Made by a program: the position numbers and the translations under genes. This document shows, in pieces, positions 11,083 to 21,290 of a stretch of 64,000 bases of DNA (position 1 is the stretch's first letter; each line of letters starts with the position of its first letter). This DNA is from Tricholomella constricta (lineage: Eukaryota > Basidiomycota > Agaricomycetes > Agaricales > Lyophyllaceae). Below the pieces are notes generated by a model. The model saw only the letters and a program-made list of their open reading frames with translations. It was not told the DNA's origin and did no database searches. The stretch spans positions 868,001-932,000 of the forward strand of contig JAACJP010000010.1 in the NCBI GenBank assembly GCA_013368375.1. Reading direction: 5' to 3'.

Positions 11083-12818
11083 TCATCGCGTAACAGGATT
11101 CTCCGTAATAAGGCGTAAAAGCTCAGCAGACGTCGAAGGGACCTGCGGAGGCGAAAGACACAATACAATGATAGACAGGAAGTTTTGATCAAGCATGAGG
11201 GCTGCCCTAAGGCTCCCTTGACGCGAGAAGGCTTGAATGACAAAACGAAAGAAGTGGCCGAAAATGTGTGCTTCAAGCTCCTCATGCGATTCCAGGCACT
11301 CGTGGTCCCAAAATGCCTGACGGTACGCGTCTACGAGCTGCTGGTCTGACGTCCCCGGTGATAGACTTGAATGGGGTCAGTCAATATATTGGTTGAAGCT
11401 TCGATAGGCAGAACTCACTTCAACGCTGGGAGTGTGCAATAGAGGATGCGGGACATTATCCGATACTGATCTCCATGAGGCACCTTTCCCAAAGTCGAGA
11501 TCAAGACATCCCAAAACTCGCCTCCGCGCGCCAGGAAGGTAAAAATTCGCGAGAATGCCCACACGCGAACGTCGTCAATTAGATGGTCCAGGCCATTCCT
11601 AGAATTCACATGGAGTATCAGCTAATGGTCGTATCGGAGTGACAGCAGGACCACATACCTAGAGAATTCCACAAGGTCGAAGCACACACTGGGGAGGTAC
11701 TTCTGGTAGGAGGATGTCTGTTGCTTCAATACCTCATCAATCCTCCCTGTCCTTGAGCGGAGCCTCTCTTCGAGGTACGGAATTTCTCCGCGCCGCAAAA
11801 AGCCCAAAACCTTCCATAGAGTTTGACGTTCTTCGGGTGCGCACTCGTAGAGCGAGTCGAGATAATCGGAATCTTGGCCAAATTTAAATATTCGGAGGAG
11901 GTGGTCAGCCAGGAGGCTTTTCTTGGCGCACATGGCAAGCAGAAAAGAGTCAACGGCGACTCTGTGGGATTTCTTAGGTGAAAAGGAGAGACGGAAGATA
12001 AAGAAGGCGAGTGGAATCGACGAAGCGAAATTCGCCTCTTGCTCTGCAAATATGGGGGACGAGCTTTGCTGATTCCTACCGTCGTTTTAAGGTCATGTAA
12101 AATAAAATTTGGTGCTGAGCACAAGGAGACTCACGCTTGCGTGTCATAATCCACGATCTGAAAGAGAAAGGCGCGCAGATCCTCGTAGTCGAAGTTGTCG
12201 TTAAGAGCCCGCATTAACTGATGCGTTTCCCGGATGTTGATTTGAATCATCAACAATTCCAGAGCCTCCTTGCGCACAGCCGCAGGGTACACGCCAGGCC
12301 TATGAAGCCAATAAGTGGACGCCTCGTCTCTACCATTTTAAGGCTACACACCTGGTGAATTCAAGAATTTCGCTATACATCTCGCGACCATCGTCTTCGG
12401 TCTCATCGACGCGTCGCCCATGGGGAAAGATGTTACGATACACCGACATACGACGTCGTATCAACATGTTGTCAATCTGCAGCACCGCGATATTCCCCAA
12501 TGCCTTGATAACTCGTCCCGTCAACACTCCGGGTCCAGGAACAGTGCTTCCCGAGCTTTCCGTGCATAAGGAATCGTCGGCACCGGTCGTAAGTGATTCC
12601 CTGGACGCTGAAGGGGCTTGTGCCAAAAGATTGTGTGAGCTCGAGGACGTACGTCGACTCCAGCGTTTGTTTTCGGACGGCTCAAACGGTGACACGTTCG
12701 TGTCTATCGCCAAAGGGGATGACCCGTCTGTCGGTGAGGCGGTGCCAAAGCCCGCAAAATCCTGGGAAGTACGGTCGCGCGAGGATCTCCCAGACAGACG
12801 GCGAAGATTGAGGACCAT
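11083..12818 (-). CDS. Conserved-looking helical protein of unknown function, five exons
   Basis: Exons 12818-12352, 12299-12135, 12075-11659, 11598-11419 and 11365-11083, with introns of 52-60 nt; all phases match, giving 503 residues. The first ~90 residues are Ser/Arg-rich and likely disordered. From about residue 95 onward the protein is mostly amphipathic helices (for example RVIKALGNIAVLQIDNML, YPAAVRKEALELLMIQINIR, VWAFSRIFTFLARGGEFWDVL), which suggests an armadillo/HEAT-like or other helical-repeat fold. No signal peptide, membrane segment or catalytic motif is visible. It is transcribed in the same direction as DNA2, 477 bp upstream of it. I do not recognise the family. Confidence 0.75.
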
Positions 12819-13466
12819 GTCGCGAGCAAGAGTGGAGCATCTCAGCTACTATCGTATATATATATAAGGCTGTGGAGCATTCCTTATTGAGAAGTATATC
12901 CAAGTGCATGCCTATCTCATTTGTCTTGATATCATCTAGATACGCAGCAAGGCAGGACCCGACGGCTACGTCCGTCTGATGGCTGACCCCAGTTCTGAGC
13001 GCATGAGATCCAAGAACTGTCCAACAATGTAAAAACCAACAAGATTGTCCTTCCCGAATGCGTGGACAGCAGGCAGTGTTAGGCACACCGGACACGGAGA
13101 GAGGCGGCGGCTGTGTTGATGCGAGCCGCGGCAGACACAGCTGATGGACAATCGTGGAGGAAGCGGTCGACAAATTCCGCACAAGAGACAGGTACTTTTT
13201 CGGCGGTGAGAGAGAGCTGCTGCTTCTGGAGGTCCAGAAGCACATGGGAGTGCTGAGCTGTAACAGTCAGCTGAGCTTCGTACACTTGGTAAGCCAATGC
13301 ACACAGGAGCTTACTTACTTGGAAATACATTGTCCCGCAACCCCTGGATAGTCCTATAAAAGCCGCCAAAGATTTCTGTAGGAGACACGATCCAACAAGC
13401 TGAGCTAGCTTGAAGTCCTTTCGAAATTTTCCGATCCCAATTCGACGCCGACGAACTCTTTTTATC
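12819..13466. other. Intergenic, no gene supported
   Basis: Two overlapping minus-strand frames of 110-140 codons are present, but they start across the start codon of the next gene and show no domain or splice pattern. I treat the region as the divergent promoter between the 11-12.8 kb gene and the 13.5 kb gene. Confidence 0.4.
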
Positions 13467-14420
13467 ATGGCTTCAACCACCCCAGTGTCGACTACAGCCA
13501 AGCTCAACTTTTTCGTTCCCCCGCCAGATGGGGTGCGGGCGTATCAAAATATAAATGCGGATCCAAAAACGGGTGTTCAGGAAAAGAACTGGACATTCGC
13601 CGAGCACGAGGTGGTCATTGAAAATCTTCGTGGGAAGCCAGCCGATGCGGCGACCCTCGATACGGCTGGGTTTCAGCTTTACCATCGCCCTTCAAAGCAC
13701 GAGGCGTTCACTGACGACGCCGAGATCGAACGGGAGTATTATCCTGAGAGCATCGAAGCTATCAAGGAATTGACTGGAGCGAGCAGGGTCGTCCTCTTCG
13801 ATCACAGTATGTCACCTTCACCGTCTGCAGTGATTTCTCTCTAAAAACAATTACCGCGCAGCCATCCGCCGTCGTCGCCCGGGAGAAGTTGACGATAGTC
13901 CTCAGAGACGGCAACCGGTTGCCCATACGCATGTTGACCAGACCGCAGCCTCCGCCGTGGCGCGCGTCCATCGCCACCTCCCAGCCTCTGATGTACCCGA
14001 TCTCCTCAGTCGCCGGTTCCAGATTATCAACCTTTGGAGACCCATCTCTCGCCCAGCCGTAGATTGGCCCCTTGGTCTATGCGACTACAGAAGTGTCGAC
14101 CCCAAAGCCGACACAGTTCCCGTCGCGCTCATTTACCCCGACCGCGAGGGCGAGACGCTCGGCATATCTTACAGTCCCAACCACAAGTGGAAGTACTTCC
14201 ACGCAGTGACACCACAAGAGATAATTCTGATCAAATGGTGTGTCAGTTCAGTTGCGAAAAGAAGATATTCATCTCATGGGATTCTATCAGCTATGATTCC
14301 GTCTCGGATGGTAGCGTGGCCGCATTCACCCCTCACACAGGATTTGAGGACCCTATGACGCCAGCAGGAACCCCTCCTCGAGAGTCTATTGAGCTGAGGG
14401 CCCTAGTATTCTACGATTGA
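13467..14420 (+). CDS. asaB / GA4-desaturase-like non-haem iron oxygenase
   Basis: Exons 13467-13806, 13862-14237 and 14291-14420 (introns 55 and 53 nt) give 281 residues, the usual size of this family. The N-terminus (KLNFFVPPPDG), the middle HVDQT with a nearby IINLWRPI, PDREGETLGISYSPNHKWKYF, and the end KCYDS...FTPHTGFEDP...PRESIELRALVFY are hallmarks of fungal proteins annotated as hydroxylase/desaturase AsaB, GA4 desaturase or 7-alpha-cephem-methoxylase (CmcJ) family. These are presumed Fe(II)/2-oxoglutarate-type enzymes of secondary metabolism. His-x-Asp in HVDQT could be the metal-binding pair. No other biosynthetic genes adjoin it, so the substrate is unknown. Confidence 0.85.
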
Positions 14421-15134
14421 TTGGAATTGGGACCAGGAACCGCCCATGCATACCAAGAATAATCACAATGCTTAATCGATAGATACAACAACGTTCATGC
14501 CGATTATGGCGCCACAACAAATTCCCGCAACGCTATCCTGATTTCATTATCTATCTGTCCCATACTACTCTTCTAATTCCAGGGCACTGGCATGGCACAT
14601 CGATAAAAGAAGCTCAAGAAAAACAGCTTGGTTCGCTCGACAATGACGAACTATTGGAATATCGTATTTTGAATGGCCCTTACTCCGCACAGGTGCATGC
14701 AACTCATATAACGCGCGACAGGAAAAAATCATTTCGACAACCGTAATTTAGATAAACCAAGCGCCTCTAGAGCCAAATTGAAAATCGAACTTGCAAATTG
14801 GCGTCGCGACTTGGGCTTGCTTTCAGAGATACGGCTGGCAATTTCCAAAATGAATCACCACTGTGGGTATAAGTCGCAGGAGTACAGAGCGAAAAAGTTT
14901 TATTTTTCCTTACCTTGCATATGTGACTGTACAAAATCAAGTACCCTTGAAGTGAAGTAGAAAAATTAGCTGAATATCCTCGCGCGTCCCGCCGCGTTGT
15001 CGCCATTTCAGGAACGCGTCTGATCACGTGCCCTGATCAGAATTTTTGAAATCTGGTCCAGGACTCCAGGTCCCCTCCTCCTGCTGCCTGCCTCCGAAAC
15101 CATCTCGGTCCTGAGCATCCAAACTCCAGGTGCA
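14421..15134. other. Intergenic, no gene supported
   Basis: Only short unsupported frames. It contains the 3' end of the oxygenase transcript and the promoter of UTP7. Confidence 0.5.
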
Positions 15135-17319
15135 ATGGATTCTTTAATCGCAAAGGCGGATGCTTTACAACCTCTCGGCAAAAAACGCAAAATATCTCAT
15201 CCCAAAAAGTCCAGAGACGCTTCCGCAACAGACAGAACCCTACAATCAGTTGCAAAACATACCTCCGTTCCCAAATCTTTCAACAAGCTTCCCGATGGAC
15301 CTAATACCTACTCTCATATTGCCAACAAAAAGCTACGCACAGAGTTGAACCGACATACGACACAGGCGAGCCGCGCCAAGGCGCTTTTGGAAGATGCTGA
15401 GATGTTGTTGGCGGACGAAGCTGGGAAGATCGAGGTTGAGGGGGAGATGGAACGGACTTGGAGAGTTGGGCAGGATGAGATTGTGCAAGGAGCGGGACAG
15501 GAGGCAGCGAGAGGTCGGAGAGAGTGGAAGTTGGATGGTGGACCGTATCGGTCGAGGTACACAAGAAATGGAAGGTCTGTCAATGGGTTTCATCTTACTG
15601 GCGTAAACTTACCCTCTGCCAGGCACCTTGCTATCGCAGGACGAACGGGCCATGTGGCGACGTTTGACTGGTTAACAGGGACACTTCATTCTGAACTGCA
15701 ACTCCAAGAAACATGTAGAGACATCACGTATGTCCGTTTCGTCAAATTTAGAATGCTCGATTTTACCAAATTTCTAGCTTCCTCCATGACCAATCTCATT
15801 ATGCTGTTGCTCAGAAGAAATATGTTTTTATCTATGATCGCGACGGAGTGGAATTACACTGCCTCAAATCACACATCGAGCCCACTAGACTCGAATTTCT
15901 TCCTTACCACTGGCTCCTGGCCAGCATAGTACGAACTCCCTTGCTTCCTATAATTTCGACCATCATCTTAAATTTTTGATTCCAGGGCAACTCCGGATAC
16001 CTAAAATACCAAGATACCTCCACCGGCCAGCTCCTTATCGAGCACCGGACGAAGCTCGGCACCTGCACGACAATGGCGCAAAATGCGCACAACGCCGTGA
16101 TCCACCTGGGACATCAAAACGGCTGTGTAACGCTCTGGACGCCTAATCTGCCGCACCCTGCGGTGCAGCTCCTGGCACACATGGGTCCGGTCGTGAGCGT
16201 CAGCGTGGATCCCAGCCAGGGCGGGCGATACATGGCGACAGCGGGACGGGATGGGACGGTGAAGGTGTGGGATTGCAGGAACTGGAAGGGCGCGGTGAGG
16301 GACTGGCCTGTGCGGAGTGGGGGTGATGTCGAGCTGGAGTGGAGTGCGAGGGGGGCGCTGGCTGTGGCGAGTGGTGGTGGAGTAAACGTGAGTGAATCCA
16401 TGCCCTGGTTCCTCGAAATTTTGATGAAGGGATATTTCCAGGTCTACACGAGACCGTCGATACACACGCCAATGCACACAAAAGCCCAACCGCCGCTCTA
16501 CTTGACGCACCCCATCCCGCATCGGCCTTTAACGTCGGTGCGCTTCGCGCCATTCCAGGATATTCTGACTATCGGACACGCTGCTGGTCTCTCGAGCGTC
16601 ATTGTTCCTGGTGCAGGTGAACCCAACTTTGACAGTGCAGAGGCGGATCCCTTCGAGAACAAGAAGGCGCGACGGGAGAAGGAGGTCAAGGCTCTTCTGG
16701 ACAAGGTATGTTGTCGTCGCATCATTCTCTCGATTGACTTTCGTCACTGACACTACTCGATACAGATACAACCGGATATGATCACTCTCGACCCAGAGTT
16801 TGTCGGCTCGCTCGCGCCGCCTTCGAAGCTGACGACAGTGACGACTATCGACGGGAAGCCGCCCGTGGAAATACCGTTTGCCCGGCTACCGCGGCTCGAG
16901 CGGCTGAAGGTGTCGGGTAAGGCAGACGAGACGGAAGAGCACAGCGATGAAGAGGGGCTGGATGATAATGGCAAGAAGGCGGCGAGGGAGGAGCGGGAGC
17001 GGCGGAAGCAGCGCGGAAAGGGCAAGAGTCTTAAAAGGTTCACATTTCCCTGTCGGAAATGTTGCATGCGAAGCTGACAGTCACAACAGGTACTTGCGGA
17101 AGCAGCGCAAAAATGTCATTGACCCCACCGCGGTGCGTCTTTTATTTCAATTGGTTTTCTGTAGTGGTATTGTAACATCCTATGGACTCGTAGGTCGCAA
17201 TCCGCAAAAAATTGGAGAAGCAAAGAGAGGAGAAGCTGCGGGCACGGATGGCTGCGAAAACTGGAGGCGAGGAGCCACGGAAACCGTCTGCACTGGATCG
17301 GTTCAAGCGCGCACCATGA
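15135..17319 (+). CDS. UTP7: UTP7 / WDR46, small-subunit processome WD40 protein
   Basis: Exons 15135-15574, 15623-15727, 15778-15928, 15986-16387, 16442-16705, 16766-17037, 17090-17132 and 17194-17319; all phases close, giving 600 residues. Utp7 is a nucleolar protein of the SSU processome that links the U3 snoRNP to 18S pre-rRNA processing. The sequence shows a basic N-terminus ([11 protein letters not shown]), a WD40 propeller ([43 protein letters not shown]) and the family's BING4-type C-terminal region ([40 protein letters not shown]) ending in a basic KR-rich tail. The first intron is 48 nt without a stop, so its retention would keep the frame. Confidence 0.94.
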
Positions 17320-19203
17320 TTATTTGGGTAACACAATTTGGGAATCTCTACTACTGAAGGGTGTTATCATCTTCGCAGCTCCGAGGCCGTAAGAGGGTCT
17401 CCTGTGAACACAGCTCGGCAGCTATGATCTTCGGTTTCTCCAATTTGTTCTATTCGCTCTGAGAGGTGCCTGGACGTCCTCTAGCTGTTTTCATGCCTGG
17501 AAGCTAGCCAGATATACAGTCAAGCTGCTTTGCGAGAAGTTCGGACATTGATCCAGCATTGAGGATCGGATGGCCCCATTGGCATGAGGCCATATCAGGA
17601 CCAGACTTCATCAGGGAAATGCCACGCACGTCCATAGTTCAACGATTTATGAAGCCAAGAAGCCCTCTTCTAGTTGCTTTCCAGCCAGCTTGGACAGCCT
17701 AAAGTTTCCGCCAGCGGGTGCACCTCAATGACATGCTATCATTGCTATGATGCTCTCAAGACCGCAAAGCAACCGAGTAAAAAGAGAGCGCGCAGAGCTC
17801 GGACCCGCAAGCTAGCCATTGAAAAACCGAGCCTGAGCCCCGCGCTCGGTTCAGATGCGCAACTCACGGATACGAACTGATACTGACCGACTCGACATCG
17901 GGCTGCTACGGAAAACGAAAGCGATACTGACGTCCCCACGGGCCCACGTAAACCGACCGTCAGTAAATTTGCATGATTGCGGTAATCAATAGTATATAGA
18001 ATATCCGAGCTGAAATTTGATGTAAGAGGAATAATCTGCTATAATATTTTACCAACTATTGTAAGTCCGGATATGGCCATAAAGGTCTACCTCTTTTTTC
18101 ACAACTGGAGGCCGTTTCGGCATAATATTATATCAAACTGAAAATTTGTAAAATTATAGGTGACAATCCACTGCTTTGCCATTTTGATAAACAGTTCCAA
18201 TCACATTATCCAGACATATAGAGGCAGCCAAATTATATTAGCAGAAAATCTAGCTACAGTATGGATGGCGGGCAGTTGCACTCTCAGGTTTCCCAGCAGG
18301 CATTCACGGAGCTTGGTGACCCGAGGCGCCGTTGCTGTCGCGCGCTTGCGACAAACCTGGTGCGTCAGTATAGGTGCACGTGCAGATTACAGGAGTTTGG
18401 CGACGTACCCTGTTCTACACATGCAAACACTGCAAATAAAAATACATTGAATTCTCGTTAACATTTTCAAGTGCCCAAAAAAGCTCCTTTGTGCCAATAA
18501 GCTTGGTGCCCACAACTGGGACAATCACAGTTACATGTGTGATCACAAAGGAGCCCAACTGCAACATTAAGCAGGAGCAGACGAGGGAGACATGGGAGGT
18601 CATGGTGAGTAGCAGCAAGATGGCAGCAAACGAAAAAATGGCGACGGTTGTCAAGGCGGGATTTTCCGGAGCTGAGTTTCGACCAACTTACAAAAAAATT
18701 CCACTCAGCGCCCACGTGCGCTCACTGGAATTTTGCAAGGGCTGCCTTTTGTGCTCTAATTTGGGTTCGAAGAGGGGAAGGCCATGTTCCCAACCACACT
18801 GGAAAACTTTGGAGGAACCAAAATTATTGCATATGAAGGAGAACCTTTTAGCATTACATTAAAATATTTTGCAAAAGTATAACCTTCAATATTGATTACC
18901 CCGTTTTTCAACTCCTTATCATCCTTTACAATTATTCCAACCTCCTGATAATGCATTCAAATCACTCAATAACATGACCAAACATGGTCAGTTGCAATAA
19001 CGTCTTACCCAAACTTTCCCAATCTACTGATGACAGCGCTCATCGGATCCGACACGGGAGAGAACTTGAATGTCCACGAGTAACCGAGTAATGCACCAGA
19101 TATGTCCATCGAGTCCCGGAGGGGTTATCATATACCCTGGGATACGTCTACTGAGGCTTTTAACCATAATGCGTTCTTATCAACCCGGGCGGGAGGTCCC
19201 GCC
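17320..19203. other. Intergenic up to the Ngaro element, no gene supported
   Basis: AT-rich blocks near 17960-18150 and 18840-18960. An imperfect inverted repeat (GCTCCTTTGTG at about 18482, CACAAAGGAGC at about 18544) could form a hairpin. No coding frame with family features. Possibly remnants of older elements. Confidence 0.4.
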
Positions 19204-19360
19204 ACCTCTGCGCAAGCGGCTTCAGAGACGGGCGGGGGCAGAGGGAGTGAGGAGCTGAAGGACCGCAGACGCGGTGGAGGAGTAGCGGATACCGGAGGGT
19301 CCGCCGAAACGGGCCCCCCTAAATATATTGACTTGACTGAATGAAGAGCGTGATGGCTAA
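19204..19360 (-). repeat. Ngaro B2 split direct repeat, 157 bp
   Basis: Downstream end of the element. It is followed inward (19361-19442) by two copies of an AATAAACGACG-AAGAAACAGAAC unit before A2. Confidence 0.9.
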
Positions 19361-19442
19361 CGAATAAACGACGAAAGAAGAAACAGAACAAATAAACGAC
19401 GGAGGAAGAAACAGAACGAAAAGGGGCGAAGTGGTGGGCGGG

Positions 19443-19972
19443 CGACAGAAAATACGATAGGGAGTAGGCTACGAGCTGGTGTATTAGACTAATAAAAAGA
19501 TGGAAAAATGGCGGCGCAGCCGAAGAGCGTACGATTTTTAGAATAGGTTTGACGGGGTCAAACTGAGAATCGACGCGAGGATGAGTGCGAAGCACAGATG
19601 GCGAAGCCATTGAGATGCTTACCGGAAAACCAGTGATAGACAGATGATTGCGGTAGCGGAGCTGGCCTGTTATCACTGGGAGACCGGAAGAAGGTGAGCT
19701 GGATCGCAGCTAGCAAGAGAGCACGAAGTGCGTACCTGGGCTGGGATGTCGAAGACTGAGAGAAAAAGGGGGCGGAGCCTCCCAGCCCAGGATTTATAGA
19801 CGGCAGGCCCGATCCTCCTGAAAAACTTCCTCTCGCGACGCCTCTGCTAAACGATAGCGCGGCGCGGAGGTTCAAAGAGGAGCAGGACTGAATGAACGAC
19901 GAGGCGTTCGAACTCAGCGCGCGTGATGCAGTGATCCGCCCCGGGGGCGAGATGCTGAGACACGTGGAGGAG
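19443..19972 (-). repeat. Ngaro A2 split direct repeat, 530 bp
   Basis: Second copy of the A repeat, between B1 and B2. It appears identical to A1, which implies recent replication or ongoing homogenisation. 63 bp (19973-20035) separate it from B1. Confidence 0.9.
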
Positions 19973-20035
19973 CCTAGAAGCGGGCGCAGAGGCCTGCGAA
20001 ATTACTCCTTACCCCTGGAACCCGTAGTTACGACG

Positions 20036-20192
20036 ACCTCTGCGCAAGCGGCTTCAGAGACGGGCGGGGGCAGAGGGAGTGAGGAGCTGAAGGACCGCAG
20101 ACGCGGTGGAGGAGTAGCGGATACCGGAGGGTCCGCCGAAACGGGCCCCCCTAAATATATTGACTTGACTGAATGAAGAGCGTGATGGCTAA
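20036..20192 (-). repeat. Ngaro B1 split direct repeat, 157 bp
   Basis: Matches 19204-19360 with a constant offset of 832 and no visible difference. It lies directly downstream of the recombinase frame. Confidence 0.9.
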
Positions 20193-20282
20193 ATGAAAAA
20201 AAGGAGGTAGAGGTGTTGTTGACGGGGTGGACGGTGGTGCGAAAAGATGTGGAAGCGAGGAGCTCAGGAAAAGAGAGCGGAG

Positions 20283-21290
20283 CTAAAGAGGAGGGCGACA
20301 CCTGAGAGAAGCCAGCTGCTGCTCGGCGCGCACCGTAGGATTGTCGCGAATGTAAATCTTCCAGGCCGCGGAGGACCAGCGGCCCAGCGCCTGTATGACA
20401 TCCTCGGATAATCCCAAACCAGCGTAAAAGGTGGCGCCCCCGGCGCGTGGTGAATGGCCGCCGAAGTCGCGGCCGAGGAGGGCGAAAAACCGCTGGTCGA
20501 ACCAGGACCGAGTGGGATGCCAACCATCTTCGCACAAAAACAGAGCAGGCCGGCTCCCATGAACCTGGTCGCGACGAACAGCATACTCACGGAGCAGGGA
20601 CACCGGGTCCGCGGACTCCTGCGCAGTGAAGAGGATATCCGTCCCGCGATAGAACGGATCCGACTTGTGATACGGAAGGTGGTACTGTGCACGGCCCCCC
20701 GCAAAAGTCAGCGAAGAGCGCCGAATAACCTTCCGCCAGTCGAAGAGAGCCTTTCCATTCCGCTGAATCAGCTCGCCGGAACGGTGGCACCCGTAAAAGC
20801 AGCAGGACAAGATGACGGCGAATAAGAAATCGTCGTAGGAACCAGAGACCCGCGCCGTCTGGAGGAAGGAAACCAGATGAACAACACGTAGCGGAAGCTT
20901 ACGACGGACTGGGTCAGCGCGGATTTTCTTCGACCCGCGTATGGTCGCCTGAACGAGCGGATGAGAGCGGTTGGCGTCGAAGTCCGGAAAGACGTCGCGA
21001 AGATAATGACGAACACCCGAGAGATATTTGGGACCAGAAGCGATATGACGGGAGGTAAAGGCGATGTAACAGGACAAGGTAAGGGGAGTGGGATCCAGAG
21101 GCAGCTTGGCGTTAAGGCAGAAATTAATATAATCGCGCGCCCCAGTGGCGTAGCCGAGGGCGGTGGACTTCTCAATGGCATTGACCTGTAGGTGCAACGC
21201 GTACCGGTCCAGGTCATCCAAATCCACCGGGGGGCGGACCGAGCGCTTAACGCCCGACCCGCCCAGAGCGCTCAAAAGCACTCCCTCCAA
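20283..21290 (-). CDS. Ngaro tyrosine recombinase
   Basis: About 335 codons open from a TTG at 21290. Catalytic residues of the phage-integrase family are visible: Arg in YGCHRSGELIQ, His-x-x-Arg in GGHSPRAGGATF, a downstream GRWSS, and the nucleophile Tyr in WKIYIRDNP. The N-terminal part has the helical SAM-like arm-binding pattern (STALGYATGARDYINFC). It would insert the circular DNA copy without a target duplication. There is no internal ATG anywhere in the frame, so it must be made by a -1 shift from the RT frame, by splicing, or from a non-AUG start. Confidence 0.92.
   Translation of the reverse strand: MEGVLLSALGGSGVKRSVRPPVDLDDLDRYALHLQVNAIEKSTALGYATGARDYINFCLNAKLPLDPTPLTLSCYIAFTSRHIASGPKYLSGVRHYLRDVFPDFDANRSHPLVQATIRGSKKIRADPVRRKLPLRVVHLVSFLQTARVSGSYDDFLFAVILSCCFYGCHRSGELIQRNGKALFDWRKVIRRSSLTFAGGRAQYHLPYHKSDPFYRGTDILFTAQESADPVSLLREYAVRRDQVHGSRPALFLCEDGWHPTRSWFDQRFFALLGRDFGGHSPRAGGATFYAGLGLSEDVIQALGRWSSAAWKIYIRDNPTVRAEQQLASLRCRPPL

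Noticed and set aside
13079..13507. 142-codon minus-strand frame
   Set aside because: Overlaps the start of the oxygenase gene and has no domain or splice support.
18482..18555. Hairpin as an RNA gene
   Set aside because: Only an imperfect 10-11 bp inverted repeat with a long loop; no further support for a functional RNA.
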